Shown: piece after piece, positions 48,301 to 60,436 of the stretch
Position numbering within the stretch: position 1 is the stretch's first letter
Layout of the letters: each line of letters opens with the position of its first letter
NCBI GenBank assembly: GCA_034440575.1
Contig: JAOTOL010001455.1
Coordinates: 991,001-1,055,000 of the forward strand
From: Imbricaverruca yamaguchii
Lineage: Eukaryota > Arthropoda > Thecostraca > Neoverrucidae
Direction: 5' to 3'
DNA length: 64,000 nt
Made by a program: the position numbers and the translations under genes
The notes under the pieces: model-generated
What the model was told of the DNA's origin: nothing
The model's input: the letters and a program-made list of their open reading frames with translations, nothing else
Database searches by the model: none

Positions 48301-48740
48301 CTTTGTCCAGGATATGCGAAATAAAAATTTCCAAAAATTTCGGTCTCGTTATTCCCATCTTCCTTTTGTTCTTACTGACGGTTCGAAAGATTCTAACCTT
48401 ACAGGAAATGCCATAGTTTCCGGAACACACAAAAACAACATCGATTACCAGACGGGACATCAATTTTCGTCGCTGAACTACATGCCATCCTCGTTGCCCT
48501 CCGTTATATTCGCAACCGTATTTTCTGTCACCCCATGCGCAGTGTAGTCATATGTTCGGACTCCAAATGTATTTGACAATTTCTTTCGTCACCCTCTTTT
48601 TCACATCATTCCCATATTTCTATTTGTGAAACATTAGGAACACTTTATCTGATGGGCGTCAAGGTCCATTTCCTGTGGGTGCCCAGTCACTGCAGCATCC
48701 CAGGAAACGCAGGAGCCGACACACTAGCGAAATAATCATC
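45395..48740 (+). pseudogene. LINE ORF2: endonuclease, reverse transcriptase, RNase H (many breaks)
   Basis: Endonuclease: an LQxNC-like start near 45440, ALQETW near 45525, LLGDFNAHS near 45846-45872 and DSDHYPI near 46077-46097 (catalytic Asp-His). Reverse transcriptase: ILKPGKDRS then RPISLTSCLE (46960-47030), an RQ/GFRRGR-like block near 47105, LLQG-CISPVLFN near 47370-47410 and the catalytic FADD at 47471-47482. RNase H: TDGSK at about 48374 and WVPSH followed by GNAGADTLAK at about 48676-48735. Numerous stops and frameshifts split it into at least ten pieces. Confidence 0.8.
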
Positions 48741-48887
48741 ACACCTCCAAAACATTACAAAAGTTCCACCACGTTTTGAAGGTACTAAATTATGAATGCT
48801 ACAGAGCATACCACACTTTTGGACACAAAATTGGACACAAATCACGAACCATACACAATTACTTATCGTCAAGCCTGTCGTCGATAC

Positions 48888-48947
48888 TTGGACCACATCC
48901 CATTAAAAAAAACCAACACCAAGTGTTTTTTATGGGATGTGGTCCAA
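48888..48947. repeat. Hairpin with 22-23-bp arms near the LINE 3' end
   Basis: Arms ttggaccacatcccatt+A6 and T6+atgggatgtggtccaa pair with one unpaired base around a 15-nt loop (48911-48925). Confidence 0.93.
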
Positions 48948-48985
48948 TTCCCAACTGTTCTGACTGCATCTTTGACCAAATAAGC

Positions 48986-51900
48986 TACCACACTAACCAC
49001 TGACGACCGCTGGGGTGGGTGGGACCTGCCCTGGCTGCACCTCTGACCAGAATTGGTCATCTGGCAGCGCACGACGCGCTGCTCGTGCTCCGCCGAGGGC
49101 AGAGTGGCGCTGTGCCTCGCCGTTGCGATAGCATCAACTCATGCACATGCAAAGGCGCCTCCAGGCACTCGCGTCGCCGGCTACCGGCATTGAGTGGAAA
49201 TTATACCAGATGGAGGTCATCGGACGAAGCTCGTTGAGGCTCGAGCAGCGCTGTTGCTTCGACGTGCGTGAACGTTGTCACGTAGTTAGTGCTGTGTTTA
49301 CTACGACATATCCACAGACCATGGTGACTACAGACAGACAGACATTCAGACATTATGTACAGTACAGACATTCCCGTTCCCGTCCCGAAATGAGTGAGAT
49401 ATAAACAGGAATAGGAATATGATACGCGATAAGACATAGCAGGATGCAAGGCTAGGAGTTGATACTAGGTCAGGTAAGGATGCTGCAGCTTGGACCGTCC
49501 CACTCAGTATCGGCGCCAGAGGTGCACCAATGTGGCATTCGAATACCTTCTCTTGATTCCGAACGCCAGTTTGGCTACCTATCATGTGCCACCCTACCTA
49601 GGAGATTTATCTTTCGAAGCTTACATTCCATCGCACAGTACCTCCTCTGAAGATGCAGATCAGCAGGAACAATTATAACCAGTGTCTCCACATTCATTTT
49701 CATTTGGTCGCCATATGCAAACAACGAGCACCACATTCCTATACTGAATTAAGCATCCTTATATTTGGTAACTCGGCAGTGAACGATGAGGGTGTCGTAA
49801 AAGGGCAGCTGATATTTGTTCAACGTGCATATACACATGGGAGGTGCCTATTGATCAGTAATTATCGACGAAACTTTGTACTGCATCATCTTGAGCAGAA
49901 CCAGATTCCTTAACCAGAAAACCAGATCCTGTGCCATTTGAAGCCTAGAGGATGCAAATTGTGTCATATCATGTTACAATGCAGGACCATGGTGCTGCCT
50001 TTGGCATCCCTGCTGCTTTTATGTATCATCATCAGGACAGCGCAGCTCTTATCAGCCATAACGTGTTTAAGGGCATTTGATCTCCTTCAAAACATAGTAT
50101 AAAAAAAATTGTTCCAAGTGGTGGAGGAAGGAACAACGTCTTAAAGGCTGTCATTAAGTGCAAATTTCAAACATTCAGGGCACTAATTGCAGATGTAACT
50201 TAAGTAGCTTCATACCCATTCAATGTGTACAGTCGTAGGAAACAATTGTGGTTACGTGTAACTGCACAGCTGCACCATGACTGTACTGAGACAGCAGAGC
50301 AAGTGGCTGTACTATTGCACTGTGTTGCAACGATAAATCACAGTGCCTTAGGTGCAACTGATATAGTGAAAGTCAGTAATACAAGTGATTGCAATAGCCA
50401 AGTTACGTATACTGTTTCAGATGCGCATAATAGTGAATGCATGGACTAAGCTACAGATCTGCCGCAATTATGGATTGTTTTTCCCCACAGTTTCTGAATT
50501 TAGCCACCTTGGTTCCAAGGCTTCCCACACATTATCTTCACCGAAGACTAAAATAGGCAATGACTTTTCAGTACATGCAATGCCAGCAAACAAGCATTAA
50601 GCAACAAGCACAATCACAACACACAATCTTCTACACAATCCAAATTGTTCCTCAAAACAGTAAATGTCCGCCGCCTACCCGAAAGAAAAACAGCATATTT
50701 GATACCGTTTTGTTAGATTTGCATACCACATAGCATTGTTAAATGCATCAAATCTACGCTAGTTTATCAGGTCACTTTGTTTGTATTAGCTGTTAAAAGA
50801 GGCGCACGGTACACACCGGTCTGGTAACGAAGTGAAAATGAGCAACACTATAGGAAGAATTATCACCTACTTGTCCAATAATAAGTACATGTTACAAGCA
50901 TGGCTAATTCATTGTTTGAGTTAAAGGGTGGTTTGGCCGAACTGAGAAGTATGTGTGTCATAAAACCCACTGGTTTTAATATGCTGGCTCCTTTTCTGGA
51001 ACATTTCAGACCGAGACTGATCTATAAACTATGTGGAGAGGCGAAACATCTGGTGGAATATTGTACTTGAGTTTTTATGTCTAACTTTTGTCATCGTTTT
51101 ACCAGCTTTGTGCGGTATTCGGCGTGTGTATCCCATGGAATTCAGACCCCGGATGCCCGATAAACGATGGCGAAGTAACGCTGGGAATGTTTGTAGTTGA
51201 GAGCAAATGTGCACTTCGTGTGCACCCTATATCCTAATCAGGGTCAGATCCAGGAATTGTCATGGGAGAGAGTTATTTGTCTGGGGGCGCCATTTCTTAG
51301 GAGGTGCACCATGTGAAAATACCTGAAGGCGCCTGCGGCCGAAAATCAGTTTCACAGGGTAGGGGGCGTGTACTTCAGCACACTGAAGGGGTGCTTCTGG
51401 CTGAAAAAAATGAAGGGAGGCACTCGAGCCTTCCCAGAGGGACGCAGGTTCCAAATTACATGGGGACATGTCCCCGAATCCGCCGACCATCCCTGAATCC
51501 GCACGACCATTCTGCAAGGCACGGGTTGACGCTAAGGTAGAGGGGTGTTGCTTTATATACTTTCGAAGGGACAAGTGCCACATCAATGTTAGCTTTGCCC
51601 TCGCCAATAATTTCAAGCTTTAACATGGGACTCTATGGAGTGTGCTCCCCAATCAATTTGGGCCTGCTCATTCCCGTCATGTCATAAACCCGAGCTCGAG
51701 ATTCGTTTCGTGATGAGTGGCTCTTAGCCGGGATGTAATTGAAGCTGAGATGACTCTGCACAAGTGCATATTGCATGCAGCACTGCAATGTGTAGCTGGT
51801 TTGCAGTTTGTGGAAATGTTGACCACGGACAATTTATCTTATGGTTCGGAGCTATTCTTGCTGCGTGGTCATCATACTCCTCCCGGATCTGTGAATTGCC

Positions 51901-52354
51901 CGGTAAATAATTGCGTAATATTCATTCATGTGCTTGAAATTTCGTTAAATCTTCTCTTGCGGTCTAGTTTCGCTATTTTCTTGTAAAAGTAAAATCTCAC
52001 TAAAATAAATGTCCGTTGATTATTGTACAATATTGACCTTCTCTTATCCTAAATCTTCTTTAAAAGAAAGAAAACACACCAAACAGCAGCTCGTAGTCAG
52101 GGAAAAGCACGTTTCGCACGTTTCTAGTAAAGCAACACAAAAAAACGAAGTGAGAGGACACACTTAGGACATTGAAAAAGACACACCCAAAGCTTGTGCA
52201 AGACTCGACTCAACGTCTTGTTAGTCTGTCACTCAATGTCTTGCTAGGCACTTAAGGTCTGCTTTCAGCACTTATTGATTTCTGTATGCAATAGATTCCC
52301 GTTTGTTCTGTGTGTGAGCCGCGCTTCAGTGCGGCGCGATGAGGTTTGTTGCCG
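48986..52354. other. No recognisable gene
   Basis: Over 3 kb of unique sequence with frames of at most about 118 codons. A plus-strand stretch at 49460-49920 looks weakly protein-like but matches nothing I know. Confidence 0.45.
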
Positions 52355-52495
52355 ATGTCTCGTCCGACGTGGAATCTGCCCGACATTCAGAGCAAACCCG
52401 CCAACAACCTGTTCCTGGTCGGCCGGCACGACGGACGTATGCCAGGCTTTCCGCCGGGGAATCTCATCCCTGGCTGCCACGTGAGGCGCTGTTGA
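52355..52495 (+). other. Possible short exon with a DM9-like motif
   Basis: The plus strand reads NNLFLVGRHDGRMPGF, then PPGNLIPGCH. This recalls the VGR-x-HxG-x-LPGK core of DM9 repeats, found in arthropod proteins of unclear, partly immune, function. A potential acceptor (gacattcag, ending about 52401) and donor (CAC|gtgagg at about 52481) bracket the motif. Only one repeat is seen and the usual Lys of PGK is missing. Weak call. Confidence 0.22.
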
Positions 52496-54007
52496 CCTTC
52501 CACGTGGCGATCGCTTCAAGTGAGAGGAGCCACCCGGCAAGTGCTCCGGTCACTGAACGCGAGCGTGTCTCGGTCACTGAACAATTATAGTATGAGCCTC
52601 CAGTGGCACGCTTTTTTCTACTGATGAAGTCCACACATCCAGTGATGGCGCACCTGCCCGCCTGGGTGCCCCCAGCCATCTCGACAAAGGTGTAGCGCAT
52701 CGAAATCAACCGTCAAGTTAGCAATGTATTCAAAGCCGACCACGATATAATCCTGGCTCAATTCGCCGTAGGTACGACGGTGTCGCGATACATAGAATGC
52801 TCTCCATCAACTGGCGTCTTTGCGCGAATAGCAGAAGCCATGACATAGATATACTCTAGCCCGTACCATCGAACACGCCGATGGCGATGGTACGTGCTTC
52901 ATGTTTTCCTGTATGTCTGTTCCGTCGATTTAAAAATCCTCTTACCTCAGTTCCACATCGTCCTTCCCAGCAAAGAGAGCTTGGTGTTCTTGGCTGCTGT
53001 GTGGCCTGACAATCCCTTGACCACGAGCAATCGTTTTCCGGTATCGGGAGCAGCCATCCTATCATAGCAGTCTTGTTTCAAAATGTGCACCAAAGACCAT
53101 GATATGATTGCCTGCCAATCGTTTGCAGTTGTGTCATAAAATGACACGGATACATATATTGACGCGTACCATCAAACATTTACGACGCGCTAACCCAGCT
53201 TTCACAATGCATGTGTTACTTTTTACTGCATCCTTTTCACAAGGGGGAGGACATTTTGGCTACCCATTGCTTACAAAACCACAGAGCAGGTCTGGTGGAC
53301 CCTTTGCCGTTCTCATATTGGCACAAATCTACCTTTAATTTAAATTAGCGCAGATTTACGAACATTTATTAATGGCCTGGAGATGTAAAATTTCAAGAGG
53401 GCACTAATTATTTCCATATATGTGCTATGCTACAACATATTGTAGAAATTCCGGGGGTACTGATCCATGTTCAAAGCATTGGAATGAATTATATTTTGAT
53501 TCCATAGTGCACAGAGCACTCTAAGAGCACACATTCTGTGAGCACTCTAAGTCTGCGGGAAACGAAATTTGCACACCTGCATGTTATTGACACAATTGCA
53601 GCCGAGCAATACACCGCAACAACGTCGAGTTGGACTGCTGTCAGCAGCTGACTGCTGCAGGCAGCGAGTGGTCGAGGGCATGTTCGCATGTACCGCGAAC
53701 ATGCAAATACAGTAAATATTGCGAGTGTTTAGCTTCGCGCTGCAAATCAAACGGCAAGTCACAACGCGTGCAGATTCATACAACGTCGCGTATCGGAAGC
53801 AGTTTGGCATTGCACGACTGTGGCACGGTTTTCGCCCCCTCGTCTCTGCACAACATTAAACTTCACCGCAAGATGGGCAACCACCCGCTCAAACGAGCCG
53901 CAATGGGTAACTCGGCGAACCGCACTATTTCCAAGCAGCTTTTACGTGCTGAATTGGCCACAAAGTCGGCTGTTCCACTCACATGTTCGGTTATCAACAG
54001 TGGCTAC
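52496..54007. other. No clear gene
   Basis: Minus-strand frames at 52464-52709 and 52856-53147 look protein-like but cannot be assigned. The frame open at 53630 on the plus strand is open only because it runs into the 27-bp array. Confidence 0.4.
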
Positions 54008-56700
54008 TGCAGCAGTGAGAGGACACGCGAGGGCTGCAGTCAGCAGAGGACACGTGAGAGCTGCAGTCAGCAGAGGACACATGATGGCTGCGGTCAGCAG
54101 AGGACACATGATGGCTGCGATCAGCAGAGAACACGTGAGAGCTGCAGTCAGCAGAGGACACGTGAGAGCTGCGGTCAGCAGAGGACACGTGAGGGCTGCG
54201 GTCAGCAGAGGACACGTGGGGGCTACGGTCAGCAGAGGACACGTGATGGCTGCGGTCAGCAGAGGACACGTGATGGCTGCGGTCAGCAGAGGACACATGA
54301 TGGCTGCGGTCAGCAGAGGACACGTGAGAGCTGCAGTCAGCAGAGGACACGTGAGAGCTGCGGTCAGCAGAGGACACGTGAGGGCTGCGGTCAGCAGAGG
54401 ACACGTGGGGGCTACGGTCAGCAGAGGACACGTGATGGCTGCGGTCAGCAGAGGACACGTGATGGCTGCGGTCAGCAGAGGACACATGATGGCTGCGGTC
54501 AGCAGAGGACACGTGAGAGCTGCAGTCAGCAGAGGACACGTGAGAGCTGCGGTCAGCAGAGGACACGTGAGGGCTGCGGTCAGCAGAGGACACGTGATGG
54601 CTGCGGTCAGCAGAGGACACGTGATGGCTGCGGTCAGCAGAGGACACATGATGGCTGCGGTCAGCAGAGGACACGTGAGAGCTGCAGTCAGCAGAGGACA
54701 CGTGAGAGCTGCGGTCAGCAGAGGACACGTGAGGGCTGCGGTCAGCAGAGGACACGTGAGGGCTGCGGTCAGCAGAGGACACCTGATGGCTGCGATCAGC
54801 AGAGAACACGTGAGAGCTGCAGTCAGCAGAGGACACCTGAGGGCTGCGGTCAGCAGAGGACACGTGAGGGCTGCGGTCAGCAGAGGACACGTGAGGGCTG
54901 CGGTCAGCAGAGGACACCTGAGGGCTGCGGTCAGTAGAGGACACATGATGGCTGCGGTCAGCAGAGGACACCTGAGGGCTGCGGTCAGCAGAGGACACCT
55001 GAGGGCTGCGGTCAGCAGAGGACACGTGAGAGCTGCGGTCAGCAGAGGACACGTGAGGGCTACGGTCAGCAGAGGACACGTGATGGCTGCGGTCAACAGA
55101 GGACACGTGATGGCTGCGGTCAGCAGAGGACACGTGAGAGCTGCGGTCAGCAGAGGACACGTGGGGGCTGCGGTCAGCAGAGGACACGTGATGGCTGCGG
55201 TCAGCAGAGGACACCTGAGGGCTGCGGTCAGCAGAGGACACGTGAGGGCTGCGGTCAGCAGAGGACACGTGATGGCTGCGGTCAGCAGAGGACACGTGAT
55301 GGCTGCGGTCAGCAGAGGACACATGATGGCTGCGGTCAGCAGAGGACACGTGAGAGCTGCGGTCAGCAGAGGACACGTGAGGGCTGCGGTCAGCAGAGGA
55401 CACGTGATGGCTGCGGTCAGCAGAGGACACGTGATGGCTGCGGTCAGCAGAGGACACGTGATGGCTGCGGTCAGCAGAGGACACGTGTGCTGCGGTCAGC
55501 AGAGGACACGTGAGGGCTGCGGTCAGCAGAGGACACTGAGGGCTGCGGTCAGCAGAGGACACGTGATGGCTGCGGTCAGCAGAGACACGTGAGAGCTGCG
55601 GTCAGAGAGGACACTGGCTGCGGTCAGCAGAGGACACGTGATGGCTGCGGTCAGCAGAGGACACGTGAGGGCTGCGGTCAGCAGAGGACACGTGAGGGCT
55701 GCGGTCAGCAGAGGACACGTGATGGCTGCGGTCAGCAGAGGACACGTGATGGCTGCGGTCAGCAGAGGACACGTGAGGGCTGCGGTCAGCAGAGGACACG
55801 TGATGGCTGCGGTCAGCAGAGGACACGTGATGGCTGCGGTCAGCAGAGGACACGTGATGGCTGCGGTCAGCAGAGGACACGTGAGGGCTGCGGTCAGCAG
55901 AGGACACGTGAGGGCTGCGGTGGCTCGGTCAGCAGAGGACACTGAGGGCTGCGGTCAGCAGAGGACACGTGAGAGCTGCGGTCGCAGAGCGGTCAGCAGA
56001 GGACACGTGGGGGCTGCGGTCAGCAGAGGACACGTGATGGCTGCGGTCAGCAGAGGACACATGATGGCTGCGGTCAGCAGAGGACACGTGAGGGCTGCGG
56101 TCAGCAGAGGACACGTGAGGGCTGCGGTCAGCAGAGGACACATGATGGCTGCGGTCAGCAGAGGACACGTGGGGGCTACGGTCAGCAGAGGACACGTGGG
56201 GGCTACGGTCAGCAGAGGACACATGATGGCTGCGGTCAACAGAGGACACGTGATGGCTGCGGTCAGCAGAGGACACATGATGGCTGCGGTCAGCAGAGGA
56301 CACGTGGGGGCTACGGTCAGCAGAGGACACGTGGGGGCTACGGTCAGCAGAGGACACGTGATGGCTGCGGTCAGCAGAGGACACATGATGGCTGCGGTCA
56401 GCAGAGGACACGTGAGAGCTGCAGTCAGCAGAGGACACGTGAGAGCTGCGGTCAGCAGAGGACACGTGAGAGCTGCGGTCAGCAGAGGACACATCATGGC
56501 TGCGGTCAGCAGAGGACACGTGAGAGCTGCGGTCAGCAGAGGACACGTGGGGGCTACGGTCAGCAGAGGACACGTGGGGGCTGCGGTCAGCAGAGGACAC
56601 GTGGGGGCTGCGGTCAGCAGAGGACACGTGATGGCTGCGGTCAGCAGAGGACACGTGGGGGCTACGGTCAGCAGAGGACACGTGGGGGCTACGGTCAGCT
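54008..56700. repeat. 27-bp minisatellite, about 100 units, with higher-order structure
   Basis: The unit is ggtcagcagaggacacgtga followed by tggctgc. Two to three positions vary: cacgtg, cacatg or cacctg, then atggctgc, gagagctgc, gagggctgc or ggggctac. Between about 54030 and 54700 a block of seven variants recurs (189 bp), the third time shortened to six. Short units near 55490-55620 and 55920-55990 break the phase. The nine-codon period leaves long frames open on both strands; no host-gene support exists. Confidence 0.96.
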
Positions 56701-56789
56701 CTCGTGTCCGACTACTTTATCCGCCGGCAGAGCGTACACCGAAACTGCCTTTCGTATGTCTGTTGTCAAGGCAGCCAACAGATCACCAG

Positions 56790-57060
56790 CAATGTAATGT
56801 GCCAACCACTGGTTGTGTGCCGACCGTCGGCCATATGCCGACCACGGGTCATGATGCCAACCGTCGGCCATATGCCGACCACGGGTTAAGTGCCGACCTT
56901 CGGCCATATGCCGACCACGGGTTATGTGCCGACCACGGGTTATGTGCCGACCATGAACTATGTGCCGACCGTGGGCTACATACCGACGGTCGGCTATGTG
57001 TCGACCATGGGCTTTATGCCGACCGGCGACTGCATACCAAAGGTCCGGCTGTGATATGTC
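56790..57060. repeat. ~18-36-bp degenerate repeat
   Basis: Units of tatgtgccgaccacgggt and cggccatatgccgacc are mixed. All contain the tgccgacc core. Confidence 0.82.
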
Positions 57061-57145
57061 GGCTATAGCCGACCGGCTGTGCTATGCCGGCTATAGCCGA
57101 CCGGCTGTGATATACCGGCTATAGCCGACCGGCTGTCATATGCCG
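57061..57145. repeat. 28-bp repeat, three units
   Basis: ggctatagccgaccggctgt occurs at 57061, 57089 and 57117. ggctatagcc is itself a palindrome, and so is gaccggc-type sequence in part. Confidence 0.9.
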
Positions 57146-58317
57146 ATCACGCGTTATGTGCTATATAGGATATATCGGCATCGGCTATATTCCGACCGTC
57201 GGCAATCGTAGATGTTTTTGACGTATTCCTATCATTACAAATAGCTATCTGAATTAGCCACGGATTAAAAAATTTCAATTGGCAACCAATATCGTAATCA
57301 GCCACGGATTATACATCAAATCACCATCGTGCAGGGCGTAGGATCTGTTCCAAAGTCGGAGGAGGAGGATAAAAAGAGCCATTTTGAGGACGATTATTTC
57401 CATACAACGCCAAGAGGGTCAATGCTTAGCTTATCAAATTGGAGGGGGACGCTGCCTCGTCTGCCCCCCCCCCACCGATTCCTGGCGCGCAAGGGGCGGT
57501 GGCGGGCAGAACTCATGACAAGAATGAGCCCATGCAAAAATAACAGTGTCAACTATGACAAGAAAACTTTCTAACGGAAGATTGTTGTGTCCAGTAATGG
57601 TGTGTAATGAACGCTTTTGCATGGTTTGCACATAATCACACCAAAATATTCCTAATTTGAGGACAACTTTGCCACGAGATGTACTGCGCTACACTGAGGA
57701 TTTCATCTAGGACTCGAAATTTGTTGACTCGAAAGTTATTGTAGGTTAGGCGAATTTGATGTCTTAATGTCTTCTAAGGATGCTCAAATTTCGGGCCAAG
57801 TTCTCCGGTTAATGGAAGGTTAAAGATAATGAAATTTTCGCGACTAACAACACATTTACATATGGTTGTCGTGTTATAAGGAGGGCGAGGTCAGCCTGAA
57901 GCACCGATGACCTAATTCAAGATCACATCATGTCAAATGCGCGCGACTGAGAACACATGGCTGTCATGTCTTAAAGTATGTCAGATCAATCGGACGCACT
58001 GCTGACCTAACTGAAGGTCATACCACGTCAAATGTGTATACTTTATACGCCTAAATTTCTTGTATTTTGTGGGTGCCTTGGTAATCTGACGACGACAAAT
58101 GTCCAGTTGTGGGCATACACCTACCGATTACCCAGGACATGAACGCAGGCATCACCCCGAAGGTAAATTGGCGACATGGGTTTTCCCACAATATATTAAA
58201 ATGTTGCTAAGAACCTTTTCCCTACTTATCGAGGATCAATGTAGTCTGAATTCAAATACAGAACTTAATATTACTGTGGAGTTACTATGGACTATTACCC
58301 CAGAACGGGAGCCCCAT
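57146..58317. other. No clear gene
   Basis: Unique sequence. 57885-58030 has a loose duplication around catgtcaaatg/acgtcaaatg with gacctaa blocks, possibly an old MITE. Confidence 0.4.
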
Positions 58318-59205
58318 TAGACATAAAGACATAAGACATAAAATATTAGTGCAACTATCAGCCACAAGGGCCCTTCTTGGTTGCACTCTGTACACTGAAA
58401 CAGTTGCCCACCAAATCTGTCAATCAGCCCTCCCTGTAATACTGAAAAGTAAGCCCTCTATTCTTATAATGATTGTCTATGCCGTTTTTAAAGATGTTCA
58501 ATGTGCTGCTACTGACAATGTTTTCTGGCAGCTGGTTCCAGTGTTCCACTACTCTGTTGGTGAAGAAAGTCTGCCTTAACCTTGTTCTGCTGTGGTTAAC
58601 TTTAATTTTGAATTTATGACCTCTAATTGCATCATTTCTGTTCAATTCAAACATTTCCCCAAGATATCCCCTCTCCAGACCATGGACAAATGTAAAGACC
58701 TCGATGAGATTTCCTCTCAGCCTTCTATATCTAAGTGAAAACACATTCAATTTCTTAAATCTTTCCTCATATGCCAGGTTGCTTATGCCATTAACCATTT
58801 TTGTAGCCCTCTTTTGTACTCTCTCTAAAAGCCAACAATCTTTTTCATAGCAAGGAGACCAAGCTTGGATGCAGTATTCCAAATGTGGCCTGACATATGC
58901 ACAGTAAAGCTTCCTGATCACTTCCTCACTTATGTATGATACATTCCTATTTATTGCCCCGAGCATTCTCAGTGCCTTCTTCCTGGCTTCCTTGGTCTGT
59001 TCTGAGGCCCCAATTTTGTGTTTCGAATAACACCTAAATCCTTCTCCTGTTGACTCACTGATAGCACTTGACCACCCATCAAGTCTGTAGCCTCCATATG
59101 CTGCTTACCTACATGCATCATTTTGCACTTATCAAAATTAAATTTCATTTGCCATTCTTCGGACCACTTCACAAGTTCGTCTAAGTCTTTTTGCAGCGAG
59201 ATATG
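58318..59205 (-). pseudogene. CR1-like LINE 3' part (end of reverse transcriptase ORF), copy 1
   Basis: The minus strand from 59205 reads LQKDLDELVKWSEEWQMKFN, then KCKMMHVG and the short EKDLGV motif. After a frameshift near 59010 it runs RMLGAINRNVSYI, LYCAYVRPHLEY, RVQKRATKMV and a basic C-terminus to the stop near 58424. This is the region after the FxDD box in CR1/Rex-type LINEs. The 5' part is missing, as is usual for truncated insertions. The 3' end is a short (agacataa)n tail at 58318-58346. Copy 2 at 63285 is very similar. Confidence 0.85.
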
Positions 59206-59216
59206 CTATCTTGGTA

Positions 59217-59260
59217 GTATAGTATGGCAGAACTTGGAGATAAGTTCTGCCATACTATAC
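59217..59260. repeat. 19-bp perfect hairpin
   Basis: Arms gtatagtatggcagaactt (59217-59235) and its exact complement (59242-59260) are separated by 6 nt (ggagat). A third partial copy, gtgtggcagaacttgg, follows at about 59273. Confidence 0.96.
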
Positions 59261-59568
59261 GCCGTGGCGTAGTGTGGCAGAACTTGGATGAAGATTTGAG
59301 CTCCTTGTGGTTAGGTATGCGACTATATGATATCGATTTTTTATTATTATTCAGCACGCGTTTTCGCTGATAAGCATAAATCGCATGGCGCAGGTCTATT
59401 CGAATGCACAGTGACCTCACTCACCTTTCTTGACCTCATCTGACCTGAACATGAATGGCATGATGGAGCCGGGGATGTATGTGTGACTGGTTATAGCTTA
59501 AATGATACGACGAACCTCAGAGAGATGTTAGGAGAGCTTAACCACCGCCGTCTTTCCGGTCAAATCCT
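59261..59568. other. No recognisable gene
   Basis: Short unique stretch with several tgacct hexamers (59410-59450). Confidence 0.5.
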
Positions 59569-60382
59569 CACACCCCGTCTCGGGAGGGGGGGAGGGGTTG
59601 AAGACCCACCCTCTAAAATACAAACTAAGCATCGCACGAAAACGAAAGAGGTGTCATCGGAAAGCGCTCGATGAATAGGGTCCAGGTCCACCCTCCAAAA
59701 CAATTTCCCCAAAAGTGACGTCACTAGGGTGCTAGATTTTCACGACTTTTCACGAATTACATTATGTTTTTGACTCTGGAGAGTTCACTTTGGGGATATA
59801 TGAAAAAACAAAATGTATTTGGAATGAGAAAAGGACAGCGAAATTGACAAGTGCTATAATTTTTTGCCTCCCCAAAATAACAATTTCTTTTCTTTCAAAA
59901 TTCAAAATTTTGAGTTTTCAAATTTTCTTTAATTTTCCTTTTCCAATGGGTAGAGCAGACCGAGAAACGTTGTTCGAAGTCAACTTGCCCCAATAAAAAT
60001 GCTTACTTTAGCCAGAATCCTGTATTTGAACTGTAATTTGGCAAATGAGCAAAACTTATATGTAGTCAAAACCGAAAAAAAGAAAAATTCCACGCATACG
60101 TTTTGTTGCATCCGTAAAGGTAAGCAAACGCTGAAAGTTTCATTAAAATAACTGTATCCGTTAAAGCGTGACGACTGGTTGAACTTTTTGGACGAGACCT
60201 CACTTGACCTTGACTAACTCGTTGACCCTGGAAGACCTGACCTAAAAGTTTTGAATCAGCATGTAAAATTGATGTGGGAAAAGGTATGCCAAATTTGGGC
60301 GCGCTACCGCGCGCCGTTCCTCCGCTATCCACGAAAAGGCTGAGGGGGCGGTTGAAGACCCCCCCGAGACGGGACGGGTTAA
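59569..60382 (+). mobile_element. MITE family A, copy 4 (best-preserved)
   Basis: About 814 bp. The left end, caccccgtctcgggaggggg (59571-59590) plus ggttgaagaccc, is inverted at the right end, gttgaagaccccccc...gagacgggacgggttaa. The terminal inverted repeats are therefore about 30 bp with small gaps. No coding capacity. Copies 1 and 3 and the fragment at 63885 lie in the opposite orientation, and copy 2 in the same. Confidence 0.82.
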
Positions 60383-60436
60383 TAATCAAACGAATCCAAA
60401 GCCGTTGGAGTTATCCAGGCTGTTGACTCGATTGCG

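Larger units (their letters stand above)
43853..48985 (+). mobile_element. Near full-length, inactive LINE of the I/Jockey superfamily (copy 1)
   Basis: ORF1 (zinc knuckles), then ORF2 with endonuclease, reverse transcriptase and RNase H in that order over about 5.1 kb. An RNase H after the reverse transcriptase fits the I group rather than Jockey in the strict sense. All domains are interrupted. A truncated relative lies at 27930-29540. The 5' start is taken from a probable ORF1 start near 43853 and the 3' end is approximate; no poly(A) tail or target duplication was identified. Confidence 0.8.

Noticed and set aside
53630..57068. Very long open frames (up to about 590 codons) on both strands
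   Set aside because: They are open because the 27-bp unit has no stop in most frames and its period is nine codons. Both strands and several frames are equally open, and no start, splice or homology signal favours one.
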